A DNA stretch of 64,000 nt from CAVQCT01 sp964371785 (GTDB taxonomy: Bacteria > Zixibacteria > MSB-5A5 > GN15 > FEB-12): contig CAYJOL010000004.1 in the NCBI GenBank assembly GCA_964371785.1, forward strand, positions 248,001-312,000. The letters are read 5' to 3'. The stretch's first letter is position 1, and every line of letters starts with the position of its first letter. Below the pieces are notes generated by a model. The model ran no database searches. It was not told the DNA's origin and was given only the letters and a program-made list of their open reading frames with translations. This document shows, one piece after another, positions 62,221-64,000 of the stretch. Made by a program: the position numbers and the translations under genes.

Positions 62221-62802
62221 TCATTTCTCAAAATTCGCGGCCACAAAGTCCCAGTTAACCAATTGCCAGAATGCGTTCAGGTATCCTGGTCGGGAATTGC
62301 GGTAATCGATATAATACGCGTGCTCCCAGACATCGCAGGTAAGCAGGGGTATGTAGCCGTCTGTTAACGGGGTACACGCATTTGACATCGCCGTCACGCT
62401 CATTGAACCATCGTCCTTCTTCATCAGCCAGCACCACCCTGACCCGAACAAGCCGACCGCAGCATCCGTAAAAATCCCTTTGAATGCGTCAAATGACCCG
62501 AAAGTGCTTTCGAGATTGCGGGCAAACTTGCCGTCCGGGTGACCGGTGCTCTTGGGCGTGAAGCAGTTCCAGTAGAAAGTGTGATTGAAAACCTGGGCCG
62601 CGTTGTTGAAGATGCCCCCCGATGCCTTGCGGATGATTTCTTCCAGCGTCGCATTCTCGTACGGCGTTCCCTGGATGAGAGAGTTCAACTTGTTGACATA
62701 TGCCTGATGGTGTTTCCCGTAGTGGAAATCAATCGTTTCGGCCGAGATATGGGGAGCGAGCGCTTCTCGCGCGTATGGCAGTTTCGGGAGTTCATGCACC
62801 AT
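62221..62802 (-). CDS. sodB: Superoxide dismutase, Fe/Mn family
   Basis: The 193-residue enzyme starts MVHELPKLPYAREALAPHIS. The metal ligands are visible: His in FHYGKHHQAYV (~27), His in AAQVFNHTFYWNCF (~75), and Asp/His in DVWEHAYYIDYRN (~157-161). AAQVFNHTFYW and Phe/Ala at the second-shell positions favour an iron enzyme. There is no signal peptide, so it is cytoplasmic. AGGAGG precedes the ATG by 7 bases. Likely promoter 50-75 bases upstream. Confidence 0.95.
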   Translation of the reverse strand: MVHELPKLPYAREALAPHISAETIDFHYGKHHQAYVNKLNSLIQGTPYENATLEEIIRKASGGIFNNAAQVFNHTFYWNCFTPKSTGHPDGKFARNLESTFGSFDAFKGIFTDAAVGLFGSGWCWLMKKDDGSMSVTAMSNACTPLTDGYIPLLTCDVWEHAYYIDYRNSRPGYLNAFWQLVNWDFVAANFEK

Positions 62803-62850
62803 GTGAATCCTCCTGTCAACTTTGCGGATGTTTGGCTCTGATCTCTCAGT

Positions 62851-62879
62851 AGATTACGCGCACAAAAATGGATTGTCAA
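62851..62879 (-). promoter_or_regulatory. Predicted promoter of the superoxide dismutase gene
   Basis: On the minus strand a perfect TTGACA (62879-62874) and a weak TAATCT (62856-62851) are 17 bases apart, about 49 bases upstream of the start codon. A weak -10 may mean dependence on an activator. Confidence 0.5.
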
Positions 62880-63068
62880 CTCCTAATTCAGTTCTCGGTG
62901 AAGTAAAGACCTTTCCGTTGCTTCCGGTTAGGAATCTCAATACGGAGTGATTTACCTACGATAGGGTCCGGCCGCACTTTATTTTGCGAAAAATCCAAAA
63001 TATGAAACTCAGGACTATTCAAAACCGTTATAGATTATATTCAGGGACGGTATTAGACTCAGTTTTAG

Positions 63069-63105
63069 TTGACTTCACGGCGAAAAGTAACTATTGCATA
63101 GTTAC
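63069..63105 (+). promoter_or_regulatory. Promoter with overlapping perfect palindromic operator
   Basis: TTGACT (63069-63074) and TATTGC (63092-63097) are 17 bases apart. GTAACTAT-TGC-ATAGTTAC (63087-63105), a perfect inverted repeat with 8-base arms, covers the -10 box. It controls the small gene at 63136. The 333-base gap 62803-63135 also holds the divergent sod promoter and no other gene. Confidence 0.5.
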
Positions 63106-63135
63106 GCCTGATGTTTGAACCAGTGAGAGGCTGAT

Positions 63136-63393
63136 ATGGAAATTGGTCTGGTCTATTCGAGTAAAGATCCGCGACAGCGGGAAGCCCGCGATTTTGTACG
63201 CCAGTTCGTGCAGGACCGCGGAATTCTCGCCCGTATCTACGAATCCGACCAACCGGTTGACTCTCCTACCCTGATAATCAATGGACAGGCTCTGACCGAC
63301 CTGCGCAAGCAGTCCCGCGACAAAGGTCATTCCATCTTCCCGTCGATTAAAGAGATAGCGAGAGCTCTCGACCGGTATACGTGGTCGCTCTGA
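63136..63393 (+). CDS. Small protein, thioredoxin-fold-like without active-site cysteines
   Basis: The 85-residue protein starts MEIGLVYSSKDPRQREARDFV. It contains VDSPTLIINGQALTDLR, the cis-Pro-like segment of thioredoxin or glutaredoxin folds, and ends in a helix with a Trp. No Cys is present, so redox activity is excluded. I do not recognise the family. GAGAGG lies 5 bases upstream of the ATG. A palindrome in its promoter suggests tight repression. Confidence 0.7.
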   Translation: MEIGLVYSSKDPRQREARDFVRQFVQDRGILARIYESDQPVDSPTLIINGQALTDLRKQSRDKGHSIFPSIKEIARALDRYTWSL

Positions 63394-63461
63394 GACGGTC
63401 TTACTTAGAAGTCACCCAAATTAATAGTGTAAAGCAAGTTCCAGGTGATCGCTGCTTCCGA

Positions 63462-64000
63462 TCAAGCGTTAACCTGGGTATCCAGAAATGCTTTGATTTC
63501 GCCTATCTTCAGCCGTTTCTGCTCCATAGAGTCACGGTCGCGAAGAGTCATGGTGTCGTCCTGAAGCGTCTGGCCGTCAATCGTGATGCAATACGGGCAA
63601 CCCGCTTCGTCCATACGGGCGTATCTTCGGCCGATCGCCCCGGATACATCATAGAATACTTTGAACTGCTTTTTGAGATCGTGGTATACTTTCTCAGCAA
63701 ATTCCGGCATGCCGTCTTTTTTCACCAGTGGAAAAATGGCTGCTTTGATCGGGGCAATTTTCGGTGAAAGCCGCAGGAAGACACGCAGTTCCCCGCTGAC
63801 CTCGACCTCGTCGTATCCGTTCACGAGCAGGGTCAGTAAGGTGCGGTCACACCCCGCTGAGGTTTCTATAATATACGGAATGAACTTCTCAGTGTACCGA
63901 TCATCCATATAGCGAAGGTCCTTCTTGCTCGCCTCCATGTGCCGGCTCAAGTCGAAATCGGTGCGATTATGGATACCTTCGAGCTCCTGCCATCCAAACG
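63462..64000 (-). CDS. glyS: Glycyl-tRNA synthetase, C-terminal part; 5' end outside the window
   Basis: The frame is open to the right edge and contains FGWQELEGIHNRTDFDLSRH, then YTEKFIPYIIETSAGCDRTLLTLL, and the anticodon-binding domain LRLSPKIAPIKAAIFPLVKKD...IGRRYARMDEAGCPYCITIDG. This matches the dimeric, eukaryote-like single-chain GlyRS rather than the alpha2beta2 type. About 178 residues are visible; the catalytic domain lies beyond the window. The gene converges on the small gene at 63136 with 68 bases between them and no clear terminator. Confidence 0.95.
   Translation of the reverse strand, partial: FGWQELEGIHNRTDFDLSRHMEASKKDLRYMDDRYTEKFIPYIIETSAGCDRTLLTLLVNGYDEVEVSGELRVFLRLSPKIAPIKAAIFPLVKKDGMPEFAEKVYHDLKKQFKVFYDVSGAIGRRYARMDEAGCPYCITIDGQTLQDDTMTLRDRDSMEQKRLKIGEIKAFLDTQVNA

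Overview
The window reads as chromosomal DNA of a free-living bacterium with a Gram-negative style envelope. It carries lipoprotein and Sec signal peptides, YajC, many large inner-membrane proteins, frequent GTG/TTG starts and good Shine-Dalgarno sites. The gene content (LemA/DUF2207 pair, DUF5683, DUF6599-type lipoprotein, ethylbenzene-dehydrogenase-type haem domain, GT-C proteins with TPR tails, selenocysteine-containing SelD) resembles uncultivated lineages of the FCB superphylum such as Zixibacteria. That placement is an inference, not a demonstrated assignment. No phage, insertion sequence, CRISPR array, rRNA or tRNA gene was recognised. Both ends cut a gene: a DUF523/DUF1722 gene at the left and a glycyl-tRNA synthetase at the right.

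Layout. 1-4.1 kb: DUF523-DUF1722 (partial), DUF2207 and LemA, a DUF5335/DUF2934-like protein. 4.4-10.2 kb: a zinc alcohol dehydrogenase, then two methyl-accepting chemotaxis proteins that share a 467-bp almost identical block. 10.5-22.9 kb: housekeeping and envelope genes (RarA, an SDF-family symporter with a 330-residue disordered tail, HtpX, a CNNM/CBS protein, DinB-like, CDF metal transporter, RlmD, DUF885 peptidase-like protein, DUF2953 plus GerW/YtfJ). 23-25 kb: a GT-C membrane protein flanked by two copies of an unexplained structured repeat. 25.5-29 kb: a yajC-def-fmt-rng operon with a clear promoter and a structured leader. 29-35 kb: CYTH, PRC-barrel, a 4-hydroxybutyryl-CoA-dehydratase-like protein, a haem-binding-type lipoprotein and a GAF-GAF-SpoIIE phosphatase. 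35-42.6 kb: three tandem GT-C/TPR membrane proteins and a periplasmic TPR protein. 42.8-46.2 kb: Gmd, a GDP-4-keto-6-deoxymannose reductase-like enzyme and a UDP-GlcNAc dehydrogenase, supplying surface polysaccharide sugars from a divergent promoter. 46.3-53.1 kb: HEAT-repeat and HD-GYP proteins sharing an N-terminal domain, DUF5683, a lipid kinase, a UbiA prenyltransferase and a lipoprotein. 53.4-64 kb: peroxiredoxin, a zinc-ribbon protein, the two-radical-SAM cluster, MarC, an isocitrate dehydrogenase-type enzyme, Sec-SelD, another GT-C/TPR protein, superoxide dismutase, a small protein and GlyS.

The most interesting system is at 54.4-57.2 kb. A near-consensus promoter drives a radical SAM/SPASM enzyme, then a 28-codon gene with a very strong ribosome binding site whose product ends in PCPCYKKLFLILPPW, then a hairpin, then a second radical SAM/SPASM enzyme. 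This is the architecture of a ribosomally synthesised, post-translationally modified peptide (RiPP) locus with an unfamiliar precursor. The second strong observation is that selD carries an in-frame TGA at codon 21 with an adjacent SECIS-like hairpin, so the organism should encode selenocysteine. Two independent gene pairs (the MCPs and the GT-C/TPR proteins) show sharply bounded, almost identical DNA inside otherwise divergent genes, which points to recent gene conversion.
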